DNA from: Limimaricola cinnabarinus LL-001
GTDB taxonomy: Bacteria > Pseudomonadota > Alphaproteobacteria > Rhodobacterales > Rhodobacteraceae
Assembly (NCBI RefSeq): GCF_000466965.1
Contig: NZ_BATB01000003.1
Span: 1-64,000 of the forward strand
Direction: 5' to 3'
DNA: 64,000 nucleotides
The notes under the pieces are model-generated. The model was not told the DNA's origin. It saw nothing but the letters and a program-made list of their open reading frames with translations, and did no database searches. The position numbers and the translations under genes were made by a program. Every line of letters begins with the position of its first letter. Positions within the stretch are counted from its first letter, which is position 1. This document shows positions 8,405-18,219 of this stretch, piece after piece.

Positions 8405-9378
8405 TGGCCCTGCTCGACATCGAAGACCTGCGCGTCACCTTCACCACCGGCGACGGCGAGGTGAACGCCGTCAACGGGGTCAGCTTCTCGGTGGAGGAGG
8501 GCGAGACCCTCGCCATCGTCGGCGAAAGCGGCTCAGGCAAGAGTCAGACCGCCTTCGCCGCGATGGGGCTTCTGGCGCGCAACGGCCGCGCCACGGGGCA
8601 GATCCGCTATGACGGGCGCAACCTGCTGGAGTTGAAACAGAAGGAGCTGAACCGGGTGCGTTCTGAAGAGATCGGCATGATCTTTCAGGACCCGATGACC
8701 TCGCTCAACCCCTACATGCGGATCTCGGACCAGATGGCCGAGGTGCTGACGCTGCACAAGGGCATGACCAAGCGCGATGCGGTGGCCGAGGCCACGAAGA
8801 TGCTCGACGCGGTGAAGATCCCCGACGCCAGGAACCGCATCACCATGTTCCCGCACGAGTTCTCGGGCGGCATGCGGCAGCGGATCATGATCGCCATGGC
8901 GCTGTTGTGTCAGCCGCGCCTGCTGATCGCCGACGAGCCGACCACCGCGCTCGACGTCACCGTGCAGGCGCAGATCATGGAGCTGATGGCCGAGATCCGG
9001 GCAGAGTTCGGCACGGCGATCATCCTGATCACCCATGATCTCGGCATCGTCGCGGACACCTGCGAACGTACGCTGGTGATGTATGGCGGCCAGATCATGG
9101 AGACCGGCCCGACCGACAAGCTGTTCGAGCGGCCGACCCATCCCTACACGCTGGGCCTCTTGCGCGCCGTGCCGCGGATCGATCGCGACGACGAAACGCT
9201 CTCGACCATCGCGGGCGAGCCGCCCGACATGTCGCGCCTGCCCAAGGGCTGCCCCTTCACACCACGCTGCGCCTGGGCGCATGGGCCGTGCCCAACGGTG
9301 CGCCCCGAGCTTCTGCCCGCTGAAGGCTTCCCTGAGCTGCGCCGCGCCTGCCATGCCCCCGTCGAGGAGGTGAAGTGA
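8404..9378 (+). CDS. oppD: Oligopeptide ABC transporter, ATPase OppD
   Basis: 324-aa ABC ATPase. Walker A is GESGSGKSQ (residues 40-48), the Q-loop region is [10 protein letters not shown], the signature is FSGGMRQR, Walker B is [12 protein letters not shown] and the switch is THDLGIV. The C-terminal oligopeptide/dipeptide extension with CPFTPRCAW is present, as expected for OppD/DppD. The start overlaps the oppC stop and the stop overlaps the oppF start. It powers peptide import together with OppF. Confidence 0.95.
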   Translation: MALLDIEDLRVTFTTGDGEVNAVNGVSFSVEEGETLAIVGESGSGKSQTAFAAMGLLARNGRATGQIRYDGRNLLELKQKELNRVRSEEIGMIFQDPMTSLNPYMRISDQMAEVLTLHKGMTKRDAVAEATKMLDAVKIPDARNRITMFPHEFSGGMRQRIMIAMALLCQPRLLIADEPTTALDVTVQAQIMELMAEIRAEFGTAIILITHDLGIVADTCERTLVMYGGQIMETGPTDKLFERPTHPYTLGLLRAVPRIDRDDETLSTIAGEPPDMSRLPKGCPFTPRCAWAHGPCPTVRPELLPAEGFPELRRACHAPVEEVK

Positions 9379-10598
9379 TGACCGATCCCAAGGACGACAA
9401 ATTCGCCGAGGCCTCGGGCCGCGACGAGGCGGGCGACCCGATCCCCGCCGCGCCGCCGGCAAGCGCAACGCCTGTGGCGACGCCGCCATCGCCCGCACCG
9501 GCCGAGGTGGCGCACAAGGACGCGCCCGTTGCGAAGGAGGCCGGCAATGCTGGCCGGCCCGACCGGACCGGCAAGCGCGCCGCGCCGATCCTGCGGGTCG
9601 AGGATCTGCGCGTCGCCTTCGACATCCGCCCGCGCGGCGCCTGGCCCTGGACGCCGTCGAAGAAGCTGCACGCCGTGGGCGGCATCAGCTTCGACCTCGC
9701 GCCTGGCGAGAGCCTCGGCGTGGTGGGCGAGAGCGGCTCGGGCAAATCGACGCTGGCGCGCGCCATCGTCGGCACCATCCCCTCGACCGGCGGGCGGATC
9801 GAGTTCGAGGGCCAGGACCTCGCCTCGATGTCCGAACGCCAGCGCCGCGTCCACCGCAAGGACGTGCAGATGGTGTTCCAGGACCCTCTGGCCGCGCTCA
9901 ACCCGCGCATGACGGTGGGCGACATCATCGCCGAGCCGCTGGTCACGCACGAGCCCAAGACGCCTCGCAAGGAGGTCCGCCGCCGGGTGGCCGAGCTGAT
10001 GGAGCGGGTCGGGCTGCTGCCGAACCTCGTGAGCCGCTACCCGCACGAGTTCTCGGGCGGGCAGTGCCAGCGCATCGGCATCGCCCGCGCGCTGATCCTG
10101 CGCCCCAAGCTGCTGATCTGCGACGAGCCGGTCTCGGCGCTCGACGTGTCGGTGCAGGCGCAGGTGGTGAACCTTCTGAAAGAACTGCAGCGCGACATGG
10201 GGCTGGCGATGATCTTCATCGCGCATGACCTGTCGGTCGTGAAGCACGTCTCGGACCGGATCGTGGTGATGTATCTGGGCCGGGTGATGGAGGTAGCGAA
10301 ATCGAAGCCCCTCGTCACCAACCCCGAGCATCCCTACACGCAAGCGCTCATCGCGTCCGTGCCGATCCCCGACCCGGTGCTGGAGCGTGCGCGCAAGCGG
10401 CCGGTGCTGGGTGGTGAGCTGCCCTCGCCGATGAGCCCGCCCTCGGGCTGCGTGTTCCGCACCCGCTGCCCCAAGGCGCATCCCGATTGCGCCGATGGGC
10501 TGCCGCCGATGCTCGATCTGGGCGACGGCCACCGCGTGGCCTGCCCTTATCACGAAGAGCCCAGCGTGCTCGACGCCGCGCGGCAGATGGCGGGCTGA
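9378..10598 (+). CDS. oppF: Oligopeptide ABC transporter, ATPase OppF, with an unusual Pro/Ala-rich N-terminal extension
   Basis: About 406 aa. The ABC core starts near residue 70 (LRVEDLRVAFDI); Walker A is GESGSGKST (117-125), then FQDPLAALNPRM, the signature FSGGQCQRI, Walker B LLICDEPVSALD and the C-terminal CVFRTRCPKAHPDC. The first ~69 residues are low complexity, rich in Ala, Pro and charged residues, and are absent from typical OppF proteins. The ATG at 9378 overlaps the oppD stop (TGATG) just after GGAGG, so the extension appears genuinely translated. A GTG one codon earlier (9375) is possible. It is the last gene of the operon; a terminator follows at 10658. Confidence 0.92.
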   Translation: MTDPKDDKFAEASGRDEAGDPIPAAPPASATPVATPPSPAPAEVAHKDAPVAKEAGNAGRPDRTGKRAAPILRVEDLRVAFDIRPRGAWPWTPSKKLHAVGGISFDLAPGESLGVVGESGSGKSTLARAIVGTIPSTGGRIEFEGQDLASMSERQRRVHRKDVQMVFQDPLAALNPRMTVGDIIAEPLVTHEPKTPRKEVRRRVAELMERVGLLPNLVSRYPHEFSGGQCQRIGIARALILRPKLLICDEPVSALDVSVQAQVVNLLKELQRDMGLAMIFIAHDLSVVKHVSDRIVVMYLGRVMEVAKSKPLVTNPEHPYTQALIASVPIPDPVLERARKRPVLGGELPSPMSPPSGCVFRTRCPKAHPDCADGLPPMLDLGDGHRVACPYHEEPSVLDAARQMAG

Positions 10599-10657
10599 CG
10601 ACACAAGAGGGGGCGCGCGGGGCCGCGCCGTCGGTTTGGAGCGTGCAAGTTACGGGG

Positions 10658-10687
10658 AAGGGGAGCGCGCGGCGTTCCCTTTTTTCC
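10658..10687 (+). terminator. Rho-independent terminator of the opp operon
   Basis: AAGGGGA (10658-10664) pairs with TTCCCTT (last arm ending about 10682) through a GC-rich loop, followed by a run of T ending near 10685. It lies 60 bp after the oppF stop on the plus strand and is the first U-tailed hairpin after the operon. One G-U pair is needed in the stem. Confidence 0.7.
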
Positions 10688-10833
10688 TGTCGGCGGGCCG
10701 GTGCTGTCGGGCGAAAGCCCCGAAGCGCCGTCGTGACTTACGGGCCGCTGTCGGGAGGACGTCGACCGCACCTGTGGACAAGCTACGACGCGCAGACCGT
10801 GTGTCTTCCCTGTTCCGGGGCAGTCAGACCGTC

Positions 10834-11205
10834 TCAGTCGCCAAGGGCCGCCCGCGCCGCCGCGAGAAGCTGCGTCGGGTCGTAGGGCTTTTGCACACAG
10901 CGATGCGCGGCGTAGCCCCCCGCCAGTCCCGCCGCCGCATAGCCAGTGGCGAAGACGAAGGGGATCTCGCGCTGGATCAGCTGCTCGGCCACCGGATAGC
11001 TCGTCTCGTTGCCGAGATTGACGTCTAGGATCGCCACGTCGAGATCGGCTTGCTGGACGGCATGCAGCGCTTCGCTGAGCCGCATCGCTACGGTAACGCG
11101 GCACCCGGCCTCTGTCAGCACGTCCTCGCCCAGCATCGCAACGAGGCTCTCATCCTCGACCAGCAACACCCGCACGCCATCAAGGCTGCCCTCACCCATG
11201 CGCAT
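10834..11205 (-). CDS. Single-domain response regulator (receiver only)
   Basis: 123 aa, a stand-alone CheY-like receiver with no output domain. The acidic pocket is V-E-D near residues 16-18, the phospho-acceptor is D61 in AILDVNLG, and K106 in VQKPY is the conserved lysine. The switch Thr lies in FATGY (85-89), which resembles the FAT GUY receiver family used in alphaproteobacterial stress phosphorelays; that subfamily call is tentative. Its start overlaps the end of the upstream HWE kinase by 14 bp, so the two are almost certainly a cognate pair. It converges on the opp operon. Confidence 0.88.
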   Translation of the reverse strand: MRMGEGSLDGVRVLLVEDESLVAMLGEDVLTEAGCRVTVAMRLSEALHAVQQADLDVAILDVNLGNETSYPVAEQLIQREIPFVFATGYAAAGLAGGYAAHRCVQKPYDPTQLLAAARAALGD

Positions 11206-12277
11206 AGTCCCGTCCGGGTTCGAGCGCCACGGGGTCGGGGAGCTGCGGCAACAGCATCTCGATCCGGCAGGTCAGGCCTTCGGGCGCGAACCCGACCTTG
11301 GCGGTGCCGCCGAACTCCATCGTCACCTGGCGCTCGATCAGGCGCAGGCCAAAGCCCTTGCGGCTGGGTTCGACCACGGCGGGACCGCCGGTCTCACGCC
11401 ATGCGAGGGCAAGGGCGGTGCGGTCGTCCTGCGCAGGCGTGGCGGTCCAGCTCAGTGCCACCTCGCCGCCCTCGCGGCTCAGCGCACCGTAGCTGCGCGC
11501 ATTGGCGAGCAGCTCGTGCAGCGCCATCGACAGGCTCACGGCGGCCTTGGGGTGGATATCGATATCCGGCCCCGTCACCGACATCCGCCCCTCGGGCACC
11601 TGATCGACGACCGCATCGGCGATGACCCGCAGCGACGCGCGCGCCCATGCGGTTTCGGTCAGCACGTTGTGGGCGCGCGACAGGGTGGTGAGGCGGCCTG
11701 AAAACCGCTCGAAGGTCTCGGCGTCGGAGCCCTTGAAGGTCTGCCACGCGATCGACTGCACCGTCGCGAGGGTGTTCTTGACCCGATGGTTCAGCTCGTT
11801 GACGAGCAGGCGCTGCCGCTCATCGGCCCGCTTCTCCGCGGAGATGTCGCGCACCTCGATGATGGTGCCGATGGTCTGGCTTTCCTCGTCGCGGATCGGG
11901 CTGGCGGTAAAGCCCACGGGGTAGAAATGCCCGTCGCGATGAACGAAGACCTCTTCGCCTTGGGTCTGGTTGTGCTCGGGAAAGGCACGGTCGATCGCGC
12001 ATTCATGCAGCGGAAACGGCGTGCCGTCAGGATAGGTGTGATGGATGATGTCGTGTAGCGGCCGATCCAGTTCCACGACCTCGTCGAGGGTCCAGCCGGT
12101 CAGGATCTCGGCGGCACGGTTCATGTAGACGCATTGCTGCCGGTCATCCATTAGGAAGATCGCGACGCTGGCATTGTTGAGAACGGCATGCAGCCGTCTC
12201 TGAGCGTCATCGAGCGGGCGCGCCTGCAGGTCAGTCATTGAACTTCGAGTCTCCGTCGCGAACGCCTGATCGAACAT
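11192..12277 (-). CDS. PAS-domain HWE-family sensor histidine kinase
   Basis: 361 aa, soluble (no TM segments). A PAS domain spans about residues 25-150 (VLNNASVAIFLMDD; PIRDEESQTIGTIIEVRDIS). The kinase core has the HWE/HisKA_2 phospho-acceptor box NELNHRVKNTLATVQS with H164, the N-box ALHELLANARSYGALS, the WRE motif that names the family, and GFGLRLIERQV. No LOV-type GXNCRFLQ motif is seen, so a flavin is unlikely. Start choice is uncertain: ATG at 12277, or a shorter form from 12238 (MTDLQARPL). It overlaps the downstream receiver gene, which is the presumed phosphotransfer partner. Confidence 0.88.
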   Translation of the reverse strand: MFDQAFATETRSSMTDLQARPLDDAQRRLHAVLNNASVAIFLMDDRQQCVYMNRAAEILTGWTLDEVVELDRPLHDIIHHTYPDGTPFPLHECAIDRAFPEHNQTQGEEVFVHRDGHFYPVGFTASPIRDEESQTIGTIIEVRDISAEKRADERQRLLVNELNHRVKNTLATVQSIAWQTFKGSDAETFERFSGRLTTLSRAHNVLTETAWARASLRVIADAVVDQVPEGRMSVTGPDIDIHPKAAVSLSMALHELLANARSYGALSREGGEVALSWTATPAQDDRTALALAWRETGGPAVVEPSRKGFGLRLIERQVTMEFGGTAKVGFAPEGLTCRIEMLLPQLPDPVALEPGRDYAHG

Positions 12278-12368
12278 GTCATCCCAACATGATCCCGACC
12301 AGCGGCCATTTTCAGACCATCTAGTGCCAGACGCGAGGCGGCAACACCGTTCCCCGCGTCACATTCAA

Positions 12369-13748
12369 TCAACTTCCCACCATCCGACCCCAGAGGTCGT
12401 ATTCGCCCGCCTCGTCGACCTTGACGGTGAGCATGTCGCCGGGCTTGAGGATCTCGTGGCCCTCGTCGATGAAGAGGTTGCCGTCGATCTCGGGCGCGTC
12501 GGCCATGGTGCGGCAGGTCGCGGCCTCCTCGTCGACCTCGTCGACGATCACCTGCAGGTGCCGGCCGACCTTGGCCTGCAGCTTGGCCTCGGAAATCGCC
12601 TGCGCCTTTTGCATGAAACGCTCCCAGCGCTCCTGCTTGACATCTTCGGGCACGTGATCGGGCAGGTCGTTGGAGCGCGCCCCGGCGACATTCTCGTATT
12701 TGAAGCAGCCGACCCGGTCGAGCTGCGCTTCGTCGAGCCAGTCGAGCATGTAGTCGAACTCGGCCTCGGTCTCGCCGGGATAACCCACGATGAAGGTCGA
12801 GCGCAGGGTGATGTCGGGCGCCATCGACCGCCATGCCGCGATTTCGTCGAGGGTCCGGGCCGAAGCTGCGGGACGGGCCATGCGTTTCAGCACGTCCGGA
12901 TGACCATGCTGGAACGGGATGTCGAGATAGGGCAGCAGCCCCGAGGCCGGATCGGCCATCAGCGGGATCAGGTCGCGCACATGCGGGTAGGGGTAGACGT
13001 AGTGCAGCCGCACCCATGCGCCCAAGGAGCCCAAGTCGCGCGCCAGATCGGTGATGTGGGCGCGGTGGCCGCGATCCTCGGCATGGCGGATATCGAGGCC
13101 GTAGGCCGAAGTGTCCTGGCTGATCACCAGAAGCTCGCGCACGCCCGCTTCGACGAGCTTTTCGGCCTCGCGCATCACCGCATGGGCGGGACGCGACTGC
13201 AGCCGTCCACGCATGTCGGGGATGATGCAGAACTTGCACTTGTGGTTGCAGCCCTCGGATATCTTCAGATAGCTGAAATGCCGCGGCGTGAGCGAGATGC
13301 CGCGTGCGGGCAGCAGGTCGACGAAGGGGTCGGGCGAGGGCGGCACCGCGCCATGCACCGCATCGAGGACCTGCTCGTATTGATGCGGGCCGGTGACGGC
13401 GAGCACCTTCGGATGCGCGCCGGTGATGTAGTCGGGTTCGGCCCCGAGGCAGCCGGTGACGATCACCTTGCCGTTCTCGTTCAGCGCCTCGCCGATGGCA
13501 TCGAGGCTCTCGGCCTTGGCGCTGTCGAGAAAGCCGCAGGTGTTGACGATCACCGCGTCCGCGCCGGCGTAGTCGGGGCTGATCGCATAGCCCTCGGCCC
13601 GGAGCCGGGTCAGGATGCGCTCGCTGTCGACCAGCGCCTTGGGGCAGCCGAGCGAGACCATGCCGATGGTCGGCTGGCCGGGGCGGGCGACATCGGTGAA
13701 GCGCGCCTTGGGGGCGAGGTCGGGACGGAGATCGGGAGGATTCTGCAT
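12369..13748 (-). CDS. rimO: Ribosomal protein S12 methylthiotransferase RimO
   Basis: 459 aa radical-SAM methylthiotransferase that adds a methylthio group to the conserved Asp of ribosomal protein S12. Three parts are visible: the N-terminal UPF0004 domain ([35 protein letters not shown]) with three Cys, the radical SAM motif CNHKCKFC, and a C-terminal TRAM domain ([12 protein letters not shown] to [13 protein letters not shown]). The sequence [10 protein letters not shown] distinguishes RimO from the tRNA enzyme MiaB. It appears monocistronic; the ends of the sit operon lie 20 bp upstream of its start. Confidence 0.96.
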   Translation of the reverse strand: MQNPPDLRPDLAPKARFTDVARPGQPTIGMVSLGCPKALVDSERILTRLRAEGYAISPDYAGADAVIVNTCGFLDSAKAESLDAIGEALNENGKVIVTGCLGAEPDYITGAHPKVLAVTGPHQYEQVLDAVHGAVPPSPDPFVDLLPARGISLTPRHFSYLKISEGCNHKCKFCIIPDMRGRLQSRPAHAVMREAEKLVEAGVRELLVISQDTSAYGLDIRHAEDRGHRAHITDLARDLGSLGAWVRLHYVYPYPHVRDLIPLMADPASGLLPYLDIPFQHGHPDVLKRMARPAASARTLDEIAAWRSMAPDITLRSTFIVGYPGETEAEFDYMLDWLDEAQLDRVGCFKYENVAGARSNDLPDHVPEDVKQERWERFMQKAQAISEAKLQAKVGRHLQVIVDEVDEEAATCRTMADAPEIDGNLFIDEGHEILKPGDMLTVKVDEAGEYDLWGRMVGS

Positions 13749-13767
13749 CCGCGCGATCTAATCGCTC

Positions 13768-14613
13768 TCACGCCATCTGGGAAGCCCCCCCGGTCTCGGC
13801 GCGGCGGATCGTGAACGACTTCCAGATGAAGGCGGCGATGAAGATCAGCGTGAGACCGAGGATGATCGTCGGCGCGGGCGCGCTGTCGATCCAGAAGCTG
13901 GCATAGACGCCGCCCCAACCCGCCACCAGCGTCACCGCCACGGCGACCATGAGCATCGTGCCGAAGCGTCGGGTGACCAGAAACGCGATGGCGCCGGGCG
14001 CGATCAAGAGACCGATGGCGAGGATGATGCCCACCGCCGAAAGCGTCGAGACGATGGTGAGCGACAAGAGCGCCAGCAGCCCGTAATGAAACAGCGCGAC
14101 CGGAAGTCCCAAGGCGCGGGCATGGGCCGCATCAAAGGCGTGCAGCATGAGATCGCGCCAGCGGGCGAGCAGCGCGAGGCTGACCACTCCGCCGACGATC
14201 CCGGCGGTCCAGAGATCCTGAGCATCGATGCCCAGCATGTTGCCGAACAGGATGTGGTCGAGATGTACCTCGCTCTCGATCCAGGTGTAGAGCACGAGGC
14301 CGATGCCGAACATGCCGGAGAACACGACGCCCATCACCGTGTCCTGCTTGATCCGGCTGTGATCGGTAAGAAAGCCGGTGAGCAGCGCGCAGGACATGCC
14401 CGCGACGAAGGCGCCGATCAGCAGCGGGATGTTCAGGACGTAGGCCAGCACCACGCCGGGCAGCACCGCGTGGCTCACCGCGTCGCCCATCAGCGACCAG
14501 CCCTTGAGCACCAGAAAGCACGACAGGAGAGCGCAGGGCACCGCGATCAGCCCCGCGATCACGAAGGCGTCGCGCATGAAGTCGAGCTGGAAGGGCAGCA
14601 GTAGTTCGTTCAT
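13768..14613 (-). CDS. sitD: Manganese/iron ABC transporter permease SitD
   Basis: 281-aa ABC-3 family permease with eight or more hydrophobic segments; VLKGWSLMGDAVSHAVLPGVVLAY is the family motif. An open frame continues far upstream, but the ATG at 14613 overlaps the sitC stop as ATGA and gives a normal N terminus. It is the last gene of sitABCD. It and SitC are clearly paralogous (both carry LKGWSL.GDA.SH), as expected for the two-permease Sit/Mnt systems. Confidence 0.9.
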   Translation of the reverse strand: MNELLLPFQLDFMRDAFVIAGLIAVPCALLSCFLVLKGWSLMGDAVSHAVLPGVVLAYVLNIPLLIGAFVAGMSCALLTGFLTDHSRIKQDTVMGVVFSGMFGIGLVLYTWIESEVHLDHILFGNMLGIDAQDLWTAGIVGGVVSLALLARWRDLMLHAFDAAHARALGLPVALFHYGLLALLSLTIVSTLSAVGIILAIGLLIAPGAIAFLVTRRFGTMLMVAVAVTLVAGWGGVYASFWIDSAPAPTIILGLTLIFIAAFIWKSFTIRRAETGGASQMA

Positions 14614-15458
14614 AGCGCCGCCCTCGCACGCGCCCGGGCCGCCAGCCAGCCATGCTTGGGCGCGAAGACGAAGGTGAGAAGGAAGATCAAGGTTTGCAGG
14701 CTGATGATCACGCCGCCCGTCGCCCCGTCGAGGAAGAATGAAACGTAGGCACCGACGAAGCTGGTGACGCTGCCGAGCGCCACGGCGATGACGATGAGGC
14801 GCGGAAAGCGGTCGGTGAGCAGGTAGGCGGTGGCGCCGGGTGTGACCACCATGGCGATGACGAGAAACGCGCCCACGGTCTGCAAGGCGGCGACGCAGGC
14901 CGCCGACAGCAGCACGAAGAAGACAAAGCGCAGCAGGTCGGGACGCAGGCCCACGGAGCGCGCATGCGTCTCGTCGAAAAAGGTGACCATGAGGTCCTTC
15001 CACTTCAAAAGCAGCACCGCCATGCAGACCGCGCCGATGATGGCGAGTTGCAGCGTATCCTCGGGCGTGATGGCGAGGACGTTGCCGAGGATGATGGTCT
15101 GCACGTCCACCGGGGTGGGCGAGACCGAGACCATGAACAGTCCCAGCCCGAAGAAGCCGGTGAAAATGAGGCCGATCACGGTGTCCTCCTTGAGGCCGGT
15201 GCGCTGGTTCAGGAACAGCATCGCGGCCGCCGCCAGCCCGCCCGAGAGGAACGCGCCGAGCGCGAAGGGCAGGCCCAGCATGTAGGCCCCCGCGACGCCC
15301 GGCACGATGGAGTGCGAGAGCGCGTCGCCAATCAGCGACCAGCCCTTGAGCATCAGATAAGCCGAGAGAAAGGCGCAGACCGCGCCAACGAGGGCCGAGA
15401 CCCACATCGCGTTGAGCATGTAGCCATAGGTGAAGGGCAGGGCGAGCGTCTCGATCAT
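14610..15458 (-). CDS. sitC: Manganese/iron ABC transporter permease SitC
   Basis: 282-aa ABC-3 family permease. [26 protein letters not shown] near residues 36-61 is the conserved cytoplasmic loop and helix; further hydrophobic helices fill the rest. Start and stop both overlap neighbours (ATGA with sitB and sitD), so all four genes are coupled. It should pair with SitD to form the metal channel energised by SitB. Confidence 0.9.
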   Translation of the reverse strand: MIETLALPFTYGYMLNAMWVSALVGAVCAFLSAYLMLKGWSLIGDALSHSIVPGVAGAYMLGLPFALGAFLSGGLAAAAMLFLNQRTGLKEDTVIGLIFTGFFGLGLFMVSVSPTPVDVQTIILGNVLAITPEDTLQLAIIGAVCMAVLLLKWKDLMVTFFDETHARSVGLRPDLLRFVFFVLLSAACVAALQTVGAFLVIAMVVTPGATAYLLTDRFPRLIVIAVALGSVTSFVGAYVSFFLDGATGGVIISLQTLIFLLTFVFAPKHGWLAARARARAAL

Positions 15459-16354
15459 TCGCTGCCCCCGCTCTCGCCGCCGGTCTGCTGGCGGTCGTCA
15501 TAGAAGACCAGCGGGCGTTCGTCATCCGACAGGATGCGCAGCTTGCGCGCATCCTCGTCCTGATGCAGCTCCGCGCCGCCCAGCACGAAATGGCGCAGCA
15601 CACCGCCGAAGGCGCGTTCGAGGTTGTCGCGGGTGAACACATCGCGTGTCGGCCCATGCGCAAGGACGGTGCCCTTCACCAGCACGGTGCGGTCGCAGAA
15701 CTCGGGCACGCTACCGAGGTTGTGGGTCGAGACCAGCATCACCCGGCCCTCGTCGCGCAATTCGCGAAGGAGGCGGATGATCGCCTCCTCGGTCTGCACG
15801 TCGACACCTGTGAATGGCTCGTCGAGCAGGATCACGCGTCCGTCCTGCGCCAGCGCACGCGCGAGGAACACCCGTTTGCGCTGCCCGCCCGACAGCTCGC
15901 CGATCTGGCGGTGCCGGAAATCGCTCATGCCGACCCGCTCCAGCGCTGCCGTGACGGCGCCATGATCGGCCGCGCGCGGACGGCGCAGGAACCCCATGCG
16001 CCCGTAGCGGCCCATCATCACCACGTCTTCGACCAACACCGGAAAGGTCCAGTCGACCTCCTCGGCCTGCGGCACATAGGCCACCAGCCCGGATTTCAGT
16101 GCCTGCTTCACCGGCTGCCCAAGGATCGATATCGCGCCGCGCGACAGCGGCAGGAAACCCATGATCGCCTTGAACAGCGTCGATTTGCCCGCGCCGTTGA
16201 CCCCGACCAGCGCCGAGATCGTGCCCACGGGCAGCGAAAAGCTCGCGTTGCGCAGCGCCGTGACGCCGTTGCGGTAGGAGACGGTCACGCCATCGGCGGC
16301 GAGCCCTGCGCCCGCGCCTTGCGCATGTTTGGGAAAGGCGCGCGCATCCATCAT
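15455..16354 (-). CDS. sitB: Manganese/iron ABC transporter ATPase SitB
   Basis: 299-aa ABC ATPase. Walker A is GVNGAGKST, the Q-loop is [13 protein letters not shown] (typical of the Mn/Zn/Fe ABC family), the signature is LSGGQRKRV, Walker B is [12 protein letters not shown] and the switch is STHNLGSV. A ~40-residue charged tail follows the ABC core. It overlaps sitA upstream and sitC downstream by 4 bp each. Confidence 0.92.
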   Translation of the reverse strand: MMDARAFPKHAQGAGAGLAADGVTVSYRNGVTALRNASFSLPVGTISALVGVNGAGKSTLFKAIMGFLPLSRGAISILGQPVKQALKSGLVAYVPQAEEVDWTFPVLVEDVVMMGRYGRMGFLRRPRAADHGAVTAALERVGMSDFRHRQIGELSGGQRKRVFLARALAQDGRVILLDEPFTGVDVQTEEAIIRLLRELRDEGRVMLVSTHNLGSVPEFCDRTVLVKGTVLAHGPTRDVFTRDNLERAFGGVLRHFVLGGAELHQDEDARKLRILSDDERPLVFYDDRQQTGGESGGSE

Positions 16355-17238
16355 TCGACCCCGTTCAGGCCGCGCGCGACGGTCTCGGTGGTGACGCGCA
16401 AAAGGTCGAGATAGCTCGGCACCGGGCCGTCGGCCCCGGAGAGCGAATCGACATAAAGCTCGCCACCGTAAGCCGCGCCTGTTTCACGTGCGACCTGCTT
16501 CGCCGGGTCGGTGTTGACGGTGCTTTCGCAGAACACCGCCGGGATCTCGTGCTCGCGCACCCCGTCGATTACCTTTCGCACCTGCTGCGGCGTGCCGGTG
16601 GCGTCGGCGTTGATCGGCCACAGATAAAGCTCGTTCAGCCCGAGGTCGCGGGCGAGATAGCTGAACGCCCCCTCGCAGGACACGAGCCAGCGCTTGTCTT
16701 CGGGCACCCGTGCGATCTCGGCGCGCAGCGGCTCGATCACCGCCGCGATCTCCTCCTTGTAGCTTGCAGCGTGCGCGGCATAGGTCTCGGCGTTCTCCGG
16801 GTCGGCCTCGCTCAGCGCGTCGCGGATGTTGTCGACATAGATCGCGGCGTTGTCGGGGCTCATCCACGCATGCGGGTTGGGCTTGCCGTCGTAATCGCCC
16901 CCCGAAATCGAGATCGGCTCGATGCCTTCGGAGATCACGGCGGTGGGCCGGTCGCCCGCGTTGTCGAGGAACTGCTCGAACCACAGCTCGAGGTTCAGCC
17001 CGTTCCACAGCACCAGATCGGCGTCGCGCACGCCCAAGATGTCGCGCGGCGTGGGCTGGTAGTTGTGGATCTCCGCGCCGGGCTTGGTGATCGACACGAC
17101 CTCGGCCGCGTCGCCCGCGACATTGGCCACCATGTCGGCGATCACGGTGAAGCTCGTCGCCACCTTGATCTTGTCTTCGGCGGCGGCGGGCAGGGCCAGC
17201 AGCGAGGCGCCAAGGGCGAGAAGGGGCAGGGTGCGCAT
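16351..17238 (-). CDS. sitA: Manganese/iron ABC transporter, periplasmic metal-binding protein SitA
   Basis: 295 aa with a signal peptide ([22 protein letters not shown]), cluster A-I metal-binding lipoprotein/periplasmic family. The four metal ligands of Mn-type members are visible as H58 (GAEIHNY), H123 (NPHAWMSP), E189 (SCEGAF) and D264 (YVDSLS). The His/His/Glu/Asp set and the lack of a His-rich loop point to Mn (or Fe) and not Zn. First gene of sitABCD, with two Mur-type palindromes just upstream, so manganese repression is likely. Confidence 0.93.
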   Translation of the reverse strand: MRTLPLLALGASLLALPAAAEDKIKVATSFTVIADMVANVAGDAAEVVSITKPGAEIHNYQPTPRDILGVRDADLVLWNGLNLELWFEQFLDNAGDRPTAVISEGIEPISISGGDYDGKPNPHAWMSPDNAAIYVDNIRDALSEADPENAETYAAHAASYKEEIAAVIEPLRAEIARVPEDKRWLVSCEGAFSYLARDLGLNELYLWPINADATGTPQQVRKVIDGVREHEIPAVFCESTVNTDPAKQVARETGAAYGGELYVDSLSGADGPVPSYLDLLRVTTETVARGLNGVE

Positions 17239-17278
17239 GGATGTCTCCGAACTGCTAGGGGTGTCGCAGAGGATAAGA

Positions 17279-17323
17279 TGCGAACGGTTCGCAGGAAGTC
17301 AACTGGATTGAGAATAATTCGCA
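17279..17323 (-). promoter_or_regulatory. Two Mur/Fur-like boxes in the sitA promoter
   Basis: A perfect 15-bp palindrome TGCGAACGGTTCGCA (17279-17293) and a near-perfect second copy TGAGAATAATTCGCA (17309-17323, one mismatch between arms) lie 41-85 bp upstream of the sitA start. Their centres are 30 bp apart, about three helical turns. In alphaproteobacteria the Fur-family regulator Mur represses sit/mnt operons through TGCRAA-type dyads, so these are the probable manganese operators. Confidence 0.75.
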
Positions 17324-17382
17324 ACTAAACGCGTAGTGCCGACGTGGCCGGGGCAGGGCAGGGCGCGGCGTTCGGCAAACGA

Positions 17383-17412
17383 AAAGGGCCGCTTCCGAAG
17401 AAGCGGCCCTTT
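17383..17412 (-). terminator. Rho-independent terminator of gcrA
   Basis: A perfect 13-bp stem (AAAGGGCCGCTTC at 17383-17395 and its complement at 17400-17412) with a CGAA loop (UUCG on the transcribed strand), ending in TTTT on the minus strand. It lies 25 bp beyond the gcrA stop and separates gcrA from the sitA promoter. Confidence 0.88.
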
Positions 17413-17436
17413 GTTCAGGCACATTGGTCCGCGGCT

Positions 17437-18030
17437 TCAGCGGCGGCGGTCGCGGCGCGAGGACATCGGTTGGAAGGCGACGCCGACATGGGCCTCGCAA
17501 TAGGGCTTGCCCGATTGGGTCGGCAGGCCGCAGAACCAGAAATTGTCGGTCGCGGGATCGCCCACCGGCCATTTGCAGGTCTTCTCGGTCAGCTCCATCA
17601 GGGTCAATTTCTTGGCGCCCTTCTCGATCTCGGACACCTTGGCGAGCGCCTCGGGGCTGATTTCGTTGGCCGAGGGCTGCGGCGGCAGCGGCTGACCGGC
17701 CGGGATGATGGCGCGCCGCGCCGCGCTCATCGGGATCGGCGCGTCGTCCTCGTCCTCCGCCTCGGTCTTCGGTTCGGGCTTGGCCTGCGGCGCGGGCGCG
17801 GGCTCGGGCCGCGCGGCCGTGGGCTGCGCAGGCGCGGAGGGCGCCGTCTGGGGCGCGGGAGGCGCGGGCTGCGGTGCCACGCCGGTGCGGTTCGACAGGC
17901 CCAGGCGATGGACCTTGCCGATCACGGCGTTGCGCGTCACGCCACCGAGTTCCTTGGCGATCTGGCTCGCCGACTGGCCCTCGTTCCACATTTTCTTGAG
18001 CGTTTCGACGCGCTCGTCGGTCCAGGACAT
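17437..18030 (-). CDS. gcrA: Cell-cycle regulator GcrA
   Basis: 197 aa. The N terminus (MSWTDERVETLKKMWNEGQSASQIAKELGGVTRNAVIGKVHRLGL) is the diagnostic DNA-binding region of GcrA, the alphaproteobacterial factor that works with sigma-70 at CcrM-methylated GANTC promoters. A Pro/Ala-rich linker (about residues 55-100) is followed by the C-terminal RNA-polymerase-binding part with a CKWPVGDP and CGLP.....YC motif. It is a single-gene unit with its own terminator, divergent from an ABC-2 permease. Confidence 0.95.
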   Translation of the reverse strand: MSWTDERVETLKKMWNEGQSASQIAKELGGVTRNAVIGKVHRLGLSNRTGVAPQPAPPAPQTAPSAPAQPTAARPEPAPAPQAKPEPKTEAEDEDDAPIPMSAARRAIIPAGQPLPPQPSANEISPEALAKVSEIEKGAKKLTLMELTEKTCKWPVGDPATDNFWFCGLPTQSGKPYCEAHVGVAFQPMSSRRDRRR

Positions 18031-18219
18031 GCAATGCCTCCGATCGGTTGGGCGGTGGCCCGCCGTTTCAGTTGCGACGTGCCGATTTACACAGCCACGC
18101 GCGGCAGTTCAACCCGCACCGCGCGTCGCGGCGCGTGTCGATGCGGATGCGATGCCATCTCCACCAGCCTTGCCACCGCGCGCATGACGGCTACAACCCC
18201 GACCTCAGGAGGCACGCAT

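Noticed and set aside
13768-15663. A single 631-residue SitC-SitD fusion
   Set aside because: The long frame reads sitC DNA out of frame before the true sitD ATG at 14613; sitC is encoded in another frame and overlaps by 4 bp.
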